Shown here piece after piece: positions 34,213 through 42,662 of a stretch of 64,000 nucleotides of DNA (position 1 is its first letter; each line of letters begins with the position of its first letter). The DNA is from Streptomyces celluloflavus (GTDB lineage Bacteria > Actinomycetota > Actinomycetes > Streptomycetales > Streptomycetaceae). The stretch is taken from positions 62,001-126,000 of the forward strand of contig JOEL01000006.1 in the NCBI GenBank assembly GCA_000720995.1, in the 5' to 3' direction. The notes beneath the pieces are model-generated. The model was not told the DNA's origin, searched no databases, and worked only from the letters and a program-made list of their open reading frames with translations. The position numbers were made by a program, and so were the translations under genes.

Positions 34213-34878
34213 TCATCCGCGCTTCAGCCACCCCTCGCGCACCCCGAGTGCGAGCAGTTTCTCCGTGCAGTCCCACAGGTCGTGGGAGCCCTCGTCGATG
34301 ACGGAGGTGCGCTCGCGCACCCTTGTGTGGGTGACGCCCGGGGCGCGCCAGGTGCCGCCGTGGTTCCCGGCGTTCAGCAGCAGGGGCTGGAGCCGGTCCA
34401 TCGCCTTGGCGAACCTGGCCTCGGGGGTCCGGCGCTCCTCGAACTCGTTCCACAGGCCGTGGAACTCCGCCTCCTGGTCGGTGGGCAGCAGTGCGAACAG
34501 CCGCTTGGCGGCGGCGCCCTCGCGCTGTGCCTGGTCCTTGCGGGCCGCGTCGTCGAACAGGCAGGTGTCACCCGCGTAGATCTCGACGAGATCGTGCACC
34601 AGGACGAGCTTCAGCGTGCGTTCCACCTCGATCGGCTCGTTGGCGTACTCCGCGAGGACGAGCACCATCAGCGCCAGATGCCAGGAGTGCTCGGCGTCGT
34701 TCTCCCGCCGGTTCGCGGACAGCAGGGGGCTCAGCCGCAGGACGGCCTTCAGCCGGTCGGTCTCGGCGATGAAGGCGATCTGCCGGGCGAGGCGTCCGGG
34801 GATGTCGAGCGGCAGCCCTTCGGCGTCCAGCAGTGGCTTCGCGGTGCCACGGGCGGGGGCGGGGGGTGATGCGGTCAT
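34213..34878 (-). CDS. HD-domain phosphohydrolase (YfbR/HDDC2-like)
   Basis: 221 residues with an HD metal-dependent phosphohydrolase domain: NDAEHSWHLALMVLVLAEYA (first His), LKLVLVHDLVEIYAGDT (His-Asp) and a downstream Asp, the layout of YfbR/HDDC2 5'-deoxynucleotidases. Expected to hydrolyse (deoxy)nucleoside monophosphates. ATG at 34878 has AGGAAGGA upstream and removes an unlikely 44-residue extension. It follows a nucleoside hydrolase gene on the same strand by about 155 bp, so the pair may work in nucleotide salvage. Confidence 0.87.
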   Translation of the reverse strand: MTASPPAPARGTAKPLLDAEGLPLDIPGRLARQIAFIAETDRLKAVLRLSPLLSANRRENDAEHSWHLALMVLVLAEYANEPIEVERTLKLVLVHDLVEIYAGDTCLFDDAARKDQAQREGAAAKRLFALLPTDQEAEFHGLWNEFEERRTPEARFAKAMDRLQPLLLNAGNHGGTWRAPGVTHTRVRERTSVIDEGSHDLWDCTEKLLALGVREGWLKRG

Positions 34879-35034
34879 GTCGTTCCTTCCTGGGGCCGGC
34901 GGCTTTCTCGGGGGGAGGAGTTGACGGGCTTCGCGGAGGGGTCCCGGCGGGCGCGGGCCGAGCGCCGGGCCGGTCGTACGGCGTACCGGCCGGCGGCCCG
35001 TACTGGGCACGCACGTGGGTGGCCCGGGGCGCGG

Positions 35035-35976
35035 TCAGACCTGGAGCAGTTCGAGCAGCCGGCCGCGGTCGAGCCGCTCGACGATCGTGACGGCGGGCCG
35101 GTCCCGCAGTGTGTCGCGCCAGTCGACGGCGGTGGCGCCGTGGCGGGCACTGCCCGGGGCGTATTCCGCGTAGACGCGGTGCTCGACCGCCCCGGTGATC
35201 ACGGCGGGATCGAGGGCCACCGCCATGGCCAGCGGATCGGCGCGGACGTACTCGCCGCGCCCCGCGTACGCCGGGTCGGTGGCGAACCGGTTCGCCATGA
35301 TGCGCCGCAGGGTCGTGGCGGACCGGCTCGTACCCTCGAAGAAGGACGTGAACTCGTCCGGTGTGAAGGCGTGGGCCAGCGTTGTCTCCCACGAGAGCAG
35401 CACGAGTCCGGGGAAGCTGGCGAAGACCAGGTCGGCCGCGGCCGGGTCGGCCCCGGTGTTGAACTCGGCGCTGATCGTGAGGTTGCCGCGGCCGTGGATG
35501 GCGCCGCCCATCACCACCACCCGGTCGAGCAGTTGGGGCAGCCGCGGTTCGAGCCTGAGGGCGAGGGCGACATTGGTGAGGGGGCCGAGGGCGACGAGCG
35601 TGATCCGGCCGGGGTGGCGGCGGGCCGTCTCGACCAGCGCGAGCGCCGCCGGCGTGCCCTGCTCCCCGGCCTGCTCGACGGGCCACCGGCCGAGTTCGCC
35701 GAGCCCGTCCGAGCCGTGGATGTCGGGAGCCTCGCTCCGCGGCCCCGCGAGGGGCCCCGCGGCGCCCCGGTACACCGGGGTCCTGGCCGCGTCGTCGCCG
35801 TACGCGCCGAGCAGCCACCGTGCGTTCGCCGTAACGGTGTCGATACCGACGTTGCCCGCGACCGTGCAGACGGCGGCCACCGGGACGTGCGGGCGCTTCG
35901 GCGACGGGGTCAGCGCCATGGCGAGGGCGTGGGCGTCGTCCAGCCCGGGATCGGTGTCTATGACCAGCATGCTCAC
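35035..35976 (-). CDS. Nucleoside hydrolase (IU-type)
   Basis: 313-residue N-ribohydrolase that cleaves nucleosides to base plus ribose. The calcium-binding signature DTDPGLDDAHAL stands at the N-terminus; VALGPLTNVALAL, VVMGGAIHGRGNLTISAEFN and DPLAMAVALDP match the family. GTG at 35976 is chosen over the ATG two codons later because GGGAG lies exactly seven bases before it. Followed by the HD-domain gene on the same strand. Confidence 0.9.
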   Translation of the reverse strand: MSMLVIDTDPGLDDAHALAMALTPSPKRPHVPVAAVCTVAGNVGIDTVTANARWLLGAYGDDAARTPVYRGAAGPLAGPRSEAPDIHGSDGLGELGRWPVEQAGEQGTPAALALVETARRHPGRITLVALGPLTNVALALRLEPRLPQLLDRVVVMGGAIHGRGNLTISAEFNTGADPAAADLVFASFPGLVLLSWETTLAHAFTPDEFTSFFEGTSRSATTLRRIMANRFATDPAYAGRGEYVRADPLAMAVALDPAVITGAVEHRVYAEYAPGSARHGATAVDWRDTLRDRPAVTIVERLDRGRLLELLQV

Positions 35977-36353
35977 TGGGGAACTCCCTGCATGAGACGG
36001 AACAGAGCACTTGCTTGCGCGGTTTTCGGCGGGCCGCCCGCCGCGGTGCCGTCGCACCGAGCGGCCGCGGCGAGACCGCGACGTCCTCAAGGGGCGCGGG
36101 GAACCGCACGACCCGCTACGGCCAACCCGCGGACAGCGCACCCCACTTCCGGCGGACCCGCTCCAGGGGGCTTCTGACGGATCTCCGTGGCGGAAGGAGC
36201 GGTGCCCGGTGCGTGCGATCGCAAGGCGCCGGGAGGTCTTCACAGCGGAGCCATGGGGACATTCCGGCAACGCCGCGTGGGGGTACCTCCCGGCGGCAGC
36301 CGGGCGAGGGCGTGCCAGGCGCCGCGACGCCGCGGGGATCCGTCAGAAGCCCC
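35977..36353. other. Intergenic stretch holding a MITE-like element
   Basis: 377 bp between the nucleoside hydrolase start and the P450 stop. About half is the element at 36165-36355; no gene is supported in the rest. Confidence 0.55.
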
Positions 36354-36355
36354 CT
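36165..36355. mobile_element. 191-bp element with 19-bp perfect terminal inverted repeats (MITE-like)
   Basis: AGGGGGCTTCTGACGGATC (36165-36183) recurs exactly inverted at 36337-36355. The 153-bp interior has no credible gene, which is how a non-autonomous MITE looks. The right end overlaps the P450 stop codon. I see no clear target duplication at the flanks, so an alternative is a long-range structural repeat. Confidence 0.5.
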
Positions 36356-37583
36356 AGGCACGGTCCGGCGACGGCCGCCGCCCGGGGCACTCGGCCGGGG
36401 CGGGGACGGGTACGCGGGCCGTCGGCGCGGGGCGCACCAGGCGTCCGCGGAGCGTCCGGTACCGCAGGGTGGGCAGCTCGGGCTCCCGCTCGACGTGGTC
36501 CGCGTGGAACTCCGCGCCCGTCCTCTTCAGCGCCTCCAGGAGGGCCTCGACCACCGAGCGCGCCAGCGGCGCACCGGGGCAGTAGTGCTCTCCCGCCCCG
36601 AAGCTGAGCGAGCGCGAGGCGGCACCGCGGTCCTGTATGCGCAGGGGGGCCGGGTAGTGCTCGGGATCCAGATTGGCCGCGGCGAGGCAGAGGTTGACCC
36701 GGTCGCCCTCGTCGAGCCGGTACGGGCCGACGGAGACCGGCCCCCGCGCGTACCGGCTGGCGAACCGGAAGGGGGTGGCGAGCCGGAACACCTCCTCCCT
36801 GAGCCGGGGCACGGAAGTATGGCCGAGCAGGTCGCGGGGGATCCGCTCCCCCGCGACGCACAGGGCGGTGACGGTGGGATCGTGGGCCCCGGTGACCACC
36901 TGGGTGAGCAGCGCGGTGGCGGTCTCCGGGCCGAAGTCCGGGTCGTCCCACAGCTCCGCGACACCCGCCACGAACGGTGTCGGGCGCGCCGTCCGTGCCG
37001 CGCGCAGCCACTCGCGCAGCCCGTCGACCGAGGCGAGCGCCCGGTCGATCCGCTCCATGTCGAGGCGGGGCGTGGCCAGTTCGTCCATCACGGACCGGCT
37101 CAGCTCGATGAGGATCGCGGCGCCGGCGCGACCGGTCAGGGCGGCGACGACCTCCCAGGCCAGCGGACGCGCCACCTCGTCCAGCCAGTCGAAGGACTCC
37201 TCGCCCACGGCGGCGAGGCGTTCGTCGGCCACCCGGGCGCACCTGGCCCGCAGTTGCGGCGTCACCGCTCCGCGCAGCAGATGCAGGGAGACCGTGCGGA
37301 TGCGCTTGTGGTAGTCGGAGTCGGAGAAGACGGGCCAGTGGGCGAAGAACTCCTTGAGTCTGGACCGCCGTCTGCGGTCCTCCTCCGGGAGCGCGGCGAG
37401 CCGCTGGTCGGTGGAGCGCCGGGACCAGAACTCCCGGCTGGTCAGGATGTGCCGTACGTCGTCGGCACGGAAGGCGTAGAGGCCGCCGTTCTCGGCCGCC
37501 TCCTGGAAGGGGCAGGCCGCGGCCGCCTCGGCGAGCGCCGCGGCCGGGTCCTCGCGGCTGAAGTCGCCGAATACGTCAAGCAT
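36354..37583 (-). CDS. Cytochrome P450
   Basis: 409-residue soluble bacterial P450. Heme-thiolate loop LSFGAGEHYCPGAPLAR with Cys335; ExxR as REEVFR; I-helix VVTGAHDPTVT in place of the common AGxET, which keeps the Thr. It hydroxylates or otherwise oxidises a small molecule with electrons from a ferredoxin system not seen here. ATG overlaps the MOSC-gene stop by eight bases, so the two are translationally coupled. Its TAG stop lies within the inverted repeat of the 191-bp element, suggesting the 3' end was reset by insertion. Likely tailoring enzyme of the cluster to its right. Confidence 0.92.
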   Translation of the reverse strand: MLDVFGDFSREDPAAALAEAAAACPFQEAAENGGLYAFRADDVRHILTSREFWSRRSTDQRLAALPEEDRRRRSRLKEFFAHWPVFSDSDYHKRIRTVSLHLLRGAVTPQLRARCARVADERLAAVGEESFDWLDEVARPLAWEVVAALTGRAGAAILIELSRSVMDELATPRLDMERIDRALASVDGLREWLRAARTARPTPFVAGVAELWDDPDFGPETATALLTQVVTGAHDPTVTALCVAGERIPRDLLGHTSVPRLREEVFRLATPFRFASRYARGPVSVGPYRLDEGDRVNLCLAAANLDPEHYPAPLRIQDRGAASRSLSFGAGEHYCPGAPLARSVVEALLEALKRTGAEFHADHVEREPELPTLRYRTLRGRLVRPAPTARVPVPAPAECPGRRPSPDRA

Positions 37584-38334
37584 GGACGGCTCCGCCGGGC
37601 CGGGCCGGGGCCGGCGGAGCCGCCGGCCCGGCGTCCGGCGCGGTGGCGGCCGGGACCGAGGGTGAGGCCACAGCGGCGTTCGGTGCGGTGGCGCGGGACC
37701 TGGTCCGGTTCGAGACGTGGAACATCATCGCGGCGCGGTCCCAGTCGGGTTCCTCGTCGGCCATGGCGGTGATGCGCCGCAGCACGTCCTGCTCGTCGAG
37801 GATGGCGCCGACCGCCTCCGCCACCGTCACGTGCTTGGCGGGCCGCCACACCACCTCGACCGGGTCCCCGGCGGCGACGCGTCCCTCTTCGAGCACCCGG
37901 AGGTAGACCCCGGGGCGGCGGGCGCCGTTGAAGCGTTTGGCCCACCCCTTCTCCTGCATCCAGCCGCCGAATGTGCCGCAGGCCATACGTGGTGCCATGA
38001 CTTGCAGCAGCACCTCGCCCACCTGCCATTTCTCGGCGAGTACGGCTCCGCTCGCATCGAATCCGACGAGGTCGAGGTTCTCCCCGAACGCACCGTTGCG
38101 CAGGGGGTTCTGCAGGCGGTCCGACCACCAGTCGAGGTCCTCCCGCGCATAGGCGTAGACCGCCTGGAGTGCCCCGCCGTGGAAATCGGCGGCCTGCTCG
38201 TCGCCTTCGAGACCGAGTCTGCCGACGTTGACGCTTCCGTCGACGGGGAGTTTCCTGATTGCCGACCTGCCGCGGCGCGGAGCGAATTCAGCCGCAACGA
38301 TCGGACCCGTGTTGACAGAAATCACATTACCCAT
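37576..38334 (-). CDS. MOSC-domain protein (YiiM-like)
   Basis: 252 residues. MOSC core: VNVGRLGLEGDEQAADFHGG, AVYAYAREDLDWWSDRL, GAFGENLDLVGFD, VLLQVMAPRMACGTFGGWM (with the conserved Cys that ligates molybdenum in related proteins) and VYLRVLEEGRVAAGDPVEV. YiiM/YuaD types use molybdenum cofactor to reduce N-hydroxylated compounds. A Pro/Ala tail of about 45 residues is appended. ATG at 38334 is listed; an ATG ten codons earlier exists, and neither has a strong ribosome site. Coupled to the P450; the molybdenum link fits the nitrate reductase gene further right. Confidence 0.85.
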   Translation of the reverse strand: MGNVISVNTGPIVAAEFAPRRGRSAIRKLPVDGSVNVGRLGLEGDEQAADFHGGALQAVYAYAREDLDWWSDRLQNPLRNGAFGENLDLVGFDASGAVLAEKWQVGEVLLQVMAPRMACGTFGGWMQEKGWAKRFNGARRPGVYLRVLEEGRVAAGDPVEVVWRPAKHVTVAEAVGAILDEQDVLRRITAMADEEPDWDRAAMMFHVSNRTRSRATAPNAAVASPSVPAATAPDAGPAAPPAPARPGGAVHA

Positions 38335-38583
38335 GTGAATTACGCTAAGCGGTATCCTGTACACCCATCAACAGTTGCCTGGAAAATATGTCAGGTATCC
38401 GATCCCCAATCCCGCCCGGAAATCGCCGCGTTCGAAGCGGCGGGCAGTATTCCGCCGCAAACGCCCGGCGTGCTCCAGCGGTCCCGGAGCGAAATCCCGG
38501 ACCGCTGGCACGAATGCGCGCCGCGGGGAAGGAGGAAACCGGTGCCGGCCGTCACGCTCCCGTCGGGAAGAACGCGCCCGGAG

Positions 38584-39300
38584 TTACCGCACGCCCCGGG
38601 CGCGTGCCATCACGAAGAAGGCGGGGACATTCACGTGCCGCCCCTCCGCGGTGACCGTCCCCTGGTAGTCGAGGGGGGCCGTGGAGACGATGTCGAAGCC
38701 GGCCGCCGCCAGTTTGCGCTGGAGGGCGTCGTCCTCCCGGGCGACCGGCAGCGGGACCCGGTCGAAGACGAACCCGAACTTCTCCGCGGGACCGCCCCTG
38801 CCCTTCAGCTGTCCGAGGATGAAGTCCCTGCTGGCCGGGGCGAGTTCGTAGAAGAAGGCGCCGCCGCTGGAGCCGGCCAGGTGCGCCAGGGACGTGACCG
38901 CGCGGTCCAGTTCGTCGGGGGTGAAGGCGTGCAGGACGGTGCGGACGTACAGCGAGGCGTCACCGATCCGTTCGTGCAGCGCCGCGGCCTGCTCGGGCTG
39001 GAGCAGATCGAGCTGCTCGTACTCGACACCGGGGGCACCGTGGTTCTTCCGCGCCCGCTCCACGGCGCTCGGGGCCACGTCCACGCCGATCACCCGGTCG
39101 AAGTGCGTGGCGATGGCCGCTGTCTGCGCGCCGTCCCCGCAGCCGACGTCGATGACGGGCTTGGCGGGGTCGAGCACGCTGCCGAACAGGTGTATGTGGG
39201 CATGGGCCACGTAGGTGGGGTCCACATCCCACGGTGATGCGCCGGGCGTCGGGGGAAGGTCGGTCCAGAAGCGATCCCACATGGCCTCGAAGCGGCTCAT
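38584..39300 (-). CDS. SAM-dependent methyltransferase (class I)
   Basis: 238 residues. SAM-binding motif I VIDVGCGDGAQTAAIA, motif II region DRVIGVDVAPSAVERARK and YEQLDLL for motif III. Substrate not predictable; an O- or N-methylation of the cluster product is reasonable. ATG at 39300 has GAGAGGAAG upstream. About 250 bp separate it from the MOSC gene, which may share its transcript or have a separate promoter. Confidence 0.87.
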   Translation of the reverse strand: MSRFEAMWDRFWTDLPPTPGASPWDVDPTYVAHAHIHLFGSVLDPAKPVIDVGCGDGAQTAAIATHFDRVIGVDVAPSAVERARKNHGAPGVEYEQLDLLQPEQAAALHERIGDASLYVRTVLHAFTPDELDRAVTSLAHLAGSSGGAFFYELAPASRDFILGQLKGRGGPAEKFGFVFDRVPLPVAREDDALQRKLAAAGFDIVSTAPLDYQGTVTAEGRHVNVPAFFVMARARGVR

Positions 39301-39722
39301 ACGTGCTTCCTCTCCCTGGTTTTCGGCAGTTTCCGCTCCCGCACCGCGCATTCGACCCCGCCCATGGCGGCCGTGCATGCGCGGGAGACGGGAATTATCT
39401 TTCGATCATTCGCCGTCCCGGTCGGTTCTGTAAAGGGAAGGGCGCGCGATGTGTCAGGTCCGGCAGTCGGGCGGCGAATTTCCCGCACCGGCGTGAAGGG
39501 CAGACGCGGCATTTTCGTCCGTGGCATACCAAAGGCGTCCGCGCATTCCTGTAGCGCGGGCCGGCACATGTTCTCCGGCGGGGAAGTCACCGTATGCGGA
39601 ACGCGTACGGAAATTGCGGGCCGGGCGAAGAAAGCCCCGGCCCGCAACGGCGGTCCCCGTCGTTCGCGGAGGCTGTGGCCGACGACGGCCGGACATGTCA
39701 CGGCGCCGTGAAGGCGGACCGC
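39301..39722. other. Gene-free stretch
   Basis: 422 bp upstream of the methyltransferase gene and downstream of rdgB. Holds the rdgB terminator and an AT-richer patch (39390-39405, ATTATC on the plus strand = GATAAT on minus) that could be the methyltransferase -10 box. No gene seen. Confidence 0.5.
39614..39647 (-). terminator. Terminator after rdgB
   Basis: Perfect 12-bp stem TTGCGGGCCGGG/CCCGGCCCGCAA (39614-39625, 39636-39647) with 10-nt loop, 76 bases past the rdgB stop. Confidence 0.7.
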
Positions 39723-40337
39723 TCAGCCCGGCGTCACCTCCACCAGTTCCCGGATGTACGGCACGAGTTCACGGAAGGCGGCGCCCCGGTGGCTGATGCG
39801 GTTCTTCCGCTCCGGCTCCAGTTGCGCGGCGGTCACCCTCTCGCCCAGCGGCTGGAAGACCGGGTCGTAGCCGAACCCGCCCGTGCCCTCGGGGGAGGTG
39901 CGCAGCACACCGGGCAGCTCCCCGAAGGTCACCCGCTCCGTGCCGTCGGGCAGGGCGAGCGCGGCGGCGCAGAGGTAGCGGGCGGTGCGGTGCGGGCCGT
40001 CGATGTCTTGCAGCTGCGCCAGGAGCAGGCGCAGATTGGCCTCGTCGTCGCCGTGCCGGCCGGCCCAGCGGGCGGAGAAGATGCCGGGCGCCCCGGAGAG
40101 GACGTCGACGCCGAGGCCGGAGTCGTCGGCGATGGCGGGCAGCCCGGTGGCACGGGCCAGGGCATGGGCCTTGAGCAGGGCGTTCTCGGCATAGGTGACC
40201 CCGGTCTCCGGCACATCGGGGATGTCGGGGTAGGCGTTGGCACCCACCAGGTCGTATGAGGGCGCCGCCTCACTCAGGATCGTCTTCAGCTCGACGAGTT
40301 TGCCCGAGTTGCGGGTGGCGAGGATCAACGTGTTCAT
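39723..40337 (-). CDS. rdgB: Non-canonical purine NTP pyrophosphatase (RdgB/HAM1)
   Basis: 204 residues; hydrolyses ITP, dITP and XTP to monophosphates, keeping deaminated purines out of nucleic acids. ILATRNSGKLVELKTIL at the start, DDSGLGVDVLSGAPGIFSAR for the metal/substrate site and GGFGYDPVFQP near the end are diagnostic. Elsewhere in actinobacteria rdgB usually follows rph; here it follows a transposase-like gene, with its ATG overlapping that gene's stop, so it is translationally coupled to a biosynthetic-cluster gene. Deaminating nitrite chemistry, which converts adenine/guanine to hypoxanthine/xanthine, would give it a protective meaning. Confidence 0.94.
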   Translation of the reverse strand: MNTLILATRNSGKLVELKTILSEAAPSYDLVGANAYPDIPDVPETGVTYAENALLKAHALARATGLPAIADDSGLGVDVLSGAPGIFSARWAGRHGDDEANLRLLLAQLQDIDGPHRTARYLCAAALALPDGTERVTFGELPGVLRTSPEGTGGFGYDPVFQPLGERVTAAQLEPERKNRISHRGAAFRELVPYIRELVEVTPG

Positions 40338-41671
40338 GGGTCAATCATCCAGTCCGGCCGGGGGCGTTGGGGTGATATCGCGGGCGTTCCGGAGCGCGGT
40401 GCGGGCGCTTCCTTTCCGGCGGCGGGAGGGGCCGGCGGGGCCGGGGCGGGACCGTCCGGCCGAAAGCCGCGGGCCGGGCAGGTGAGCCCGCCCGGCCGGG
40501 AAGCGCACAACGGGCCGAAGCCGAGCCATGCCGCGGTGTAGGCGGCGGACGCCAGCGTCACATGGCGGTGCCACCCGGCGAGCGATCTGCCGCTGAAGTC
40601 GCGCAGCCCGACGGCCTCGACGGCCCAGGCCGCCTCCCGGTCGACGCAGCGGGCCAGATCGGCGTACTCCACGAGCCGCTGCAAGGGGGTGTCGACCATG
40701 TCCGTCAGCCACAGGCGTTCGGGGGGCCGGTCCGGGTCGTCCCATTCGCCGACCAGCAGCCGCCGCGCGCCCGCCACGGCCTCCTCCGCCAGCCGGACCG
40801 GCACCGCGGCCGCGAGGGAGCGGCCGGCCGGCCGCGCGCCGCCCGGGGCGGTGTGCCGCACGGGCTGCCGGACGCTCCGGGCGGCCTCCAGGATGACCTG
40901 TGCGGAGAAGGAGCCGCGCCGGTATCCGGGCATGCACCGGTCGGCCACCGCGAGCCGGGTGGCGAGCGCCGCCTGGGCGAGCACCGGGGTGGCGTCCCGG
41001 GTGAACCGCGCCAGGGTGGCCCGGGTCGCGCCGCCGGGCACGTTCATCACCACCGGTCTGCCGCGGACCCCGGCGTCGCGGGGTGTGGTGAGGGCGGCGG
41101 TCGCCGCCCAGCCCTGCGGGGTGCTCCCGGCCGCGTCCGGCGACGGCTCCCCGGTCCCGGGCGCGCCCTCCCCCGGCAGGAACAGCAGCCAGTTGACCGG
41201 TACGGTCAGCTCCGGGGACGCCAGCCACACGCCGTACGCGAGTTGCCCCTGGAACGTCCTCCGCCGCCGTGGGTCGAACATCTCGTCGACGCCCACGGAC
41301 TGCTTGCCGGTCCTCGGGATGGCCATCGGGTGGACGACGAGCGCGCGGGCCAGCTCGGTCTTCTCCGCCCAGGCGGCCAGAGCCGCGCGGATGGGGCGCC
41401 AGTCCCAGGTCGAGTCGGCGATGAAGTGGTGCAGGCTCTGCGCCGCCGCCGGGTCGCCCGTGACCGCGGCGACGTTCCTGATCGACTTGCGGCCCTGGGC
41501 CGCGAGCAGGCCGTGCAGGTACTGCCGGGCCCTGAGTCGCTGGTCCTTGCGTCTCAGGGAGGAGAACAGCTCGGCGCAGAAGCCCTCCGGCACCTCGCGG
41601 ATGCCGTCCGTACAGGCCGGAACAGCGCACGGGCGGCCGACGGGCCCCGGCACGGCACCTCTGCCGGTCAC
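40334..41671 (-). CDS. IS701-family DDE transposase homologue, probably domesticated
   Basis: 445 residues. FCAELFSSLRRKDQRLRARQ, YLHGLLAAQGRKSIRNVAAV and SLHHFIADSTWDWRPIRAAL match the DDE_5/IS701 proteins often found as single genes in Streptomyces biosynthetic clusters. No terminal inverted repeats are evident at its sides, and it is joined by ATGA overlap to rdgB, so it behaves as a resident gene. The C-terminus is Pro/Ala-rich and eroded. Whether DDE catalysis survives is unclear. GTG at 41671 is listed; the N-terminal 25 residues are uncertain and a later GTG is possible. Confidence 0.75.
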   Translation of the reverse strand: MTGRGAVPGPVGRPCAVPACTDGIREVPEGFCAELFSSLRRKDQRLRARQYLHGLLAAQGRKSIRNVAAVTGDPAAAQSLHHFIADSTWDWRPIRAALAAWAEKTELARALVVHPMAIPRTGKQSVGVDEMFDPRRRRTFQGQLAYGVWLASPELTVPVNWLLFLPGEGAPGTGEPSPDAAGSTPQGWAATAALTTPRDAGVRGRPVVMNVPGGATRATLARFTRDATPVLAQAALATRLAVADRCMPGYRRGSFSAQVILEAARSVRQPVRHTAPGGARPAGRSLAAAVPVRLAEEAVAGARRLLVGEWDDPDRPPERLWLTDMVDTPLQRLVEYADLARCVDREAAWAVEAVGLRDFSGRSLAGWHRHVTLASAAYTAAWLGFGPLCASRPGGLTCPARGFRPDGPAPAPPAPPAAGKEAPAPRSGTPAISPQRPRPDWMIDP

Positions 41672-41878
41672 CGCGGGACACCCCGCCGGCCCGGGGTCAC
41701 CGGGCGGGTGCCCGGGCCCGCACCGGAATGTGCGTGGGCTTCCATCGAGAGCCTCTCCCTTCTGTCTGGTGCGGCCGGCGGCCGGGCGGGGCCGCCGGGC
41801 CGCCCGGTGCGGGGGACGGTGCCCGCGGGCCGGCGCACGGCCGGAGTGCGGGCCGCGCTCCGGTCCGGACGGGATCCG

Positions 41879-42658
41879 TCAGGCCCCGGCCATATGGGTT
41901 CCTCCGTCGACGTGGACGATCTCCCCGGTGGTCCTGGGGAACCAGTCCGACAGCAGGGCCACCACGGCGCGGGCGGCGGGTTCGGGGTCCTCCAGGTCCC
42001 AGCCGAGCGGCGCACGCGCCGTACTGGCCTCGGCCAACGCCTGGAAGCCGGGGATGGACTTGGCGGCGGTGGACCGGATGGGCCCCGCGGCCACCAGGTT
42101 GCAGCGGATACCCCGGCCGCCCAGTTCCCGGGCGAGGTAACGGGACGTCGCTTCCAGGGCCGCCTTGCTGACGCCCATCCAGTCGTAGTAGGGCCATGCC
42201 TGCTGGGCGTCGGAGTCCATGCCCACCACCGCGCCGCCGCGCCGTTCCAGCAGTCCGGCGACGGCGACCGTCAGCGACTTGAGCGAGAAGGCCGAGATCT
42301 CCACCGAGGTGGCGACCGAACTCCACGCCGTGTTCAGGAAGTTGCCGCCGAGTGCGTCCTGGGGTGCGTACGCGATGGAGTGCACCACGCCGTCGAGGGC
42401 CGGGTCGGGCCCCAGGTGCTCGGCGACCCGGTCGGCCAGCGAGTCCAGCTGCCCCTGGTCGCACACGTCCAGGTCCACCAGGGGAGCCGGCTCGGGGAGC
42501 CGCTTGGCGATCAGCTCGACGAGGCTGCGCCGTCCGTAGGCGGTCAGCACCACTCGCGCGCCCTCGCGCTGGGCGAGGCGGGCCACGTGAAAGGCGATGG
42601 ACTTCTCCGTGAGCAACCCTGTGACCAGGATGTTCTTTCCGCTGAGTATGCCGCTCAC
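41879..42658 (-). CDS. fabI: Enoyl-ACP reductase (FabI/InhA type)
   Basis: 259-residue short-chain dehydrogenase of the FabI branch, reducing trans-2-enoyl-ACP with NAD(P)H. The family start GILSGKNILVTGLLTEKSIAFHVARLA, VVHSIAYAP and the catalytic Tyr-x6-Lys (YDWMGVSKAALE) are present; ends VDGGTHMAGA. In the cluster it may saturate an extended aryl chain bound to ACP. Because the host needs its own enoyl reductase for fatty acids, a duplicate could also be a resistance copy if the product hits FabI/InhA. It starts four bases after the PhzE stop. Confidence 0.9.
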   Translation of the reverse strand: MSGILSGKNILVTGLLTEKSIAFHVARLAQREGARVVLTAYGRRSLVELIAKRLPEPAPLVDLDVCDQGQLDSLADRVAEHLGPDPALDGVVHSIAYAPQDALGGNFLNTAWSSVATSVEISAFSLKSLTVAVAGLLERRGGAVVGMDSDAQQAWPYYDWMGVSKAALEATSRYLARELGGRGIRCNLVAAGPIRSTAAKSIPGFQALAEASTARAPLGWDLEDPEPAARAVVALLSDWFPRTTGEIVHVDGGTHMAGA

Positions 42659-42662
42659 GTCG

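Noticed and set aside
40334-41671. Active insertion sequence
   Set aside because: No terminal inverted repeats or target duplication found at its ends, and it overlaps rdgB in an operon-like manner.
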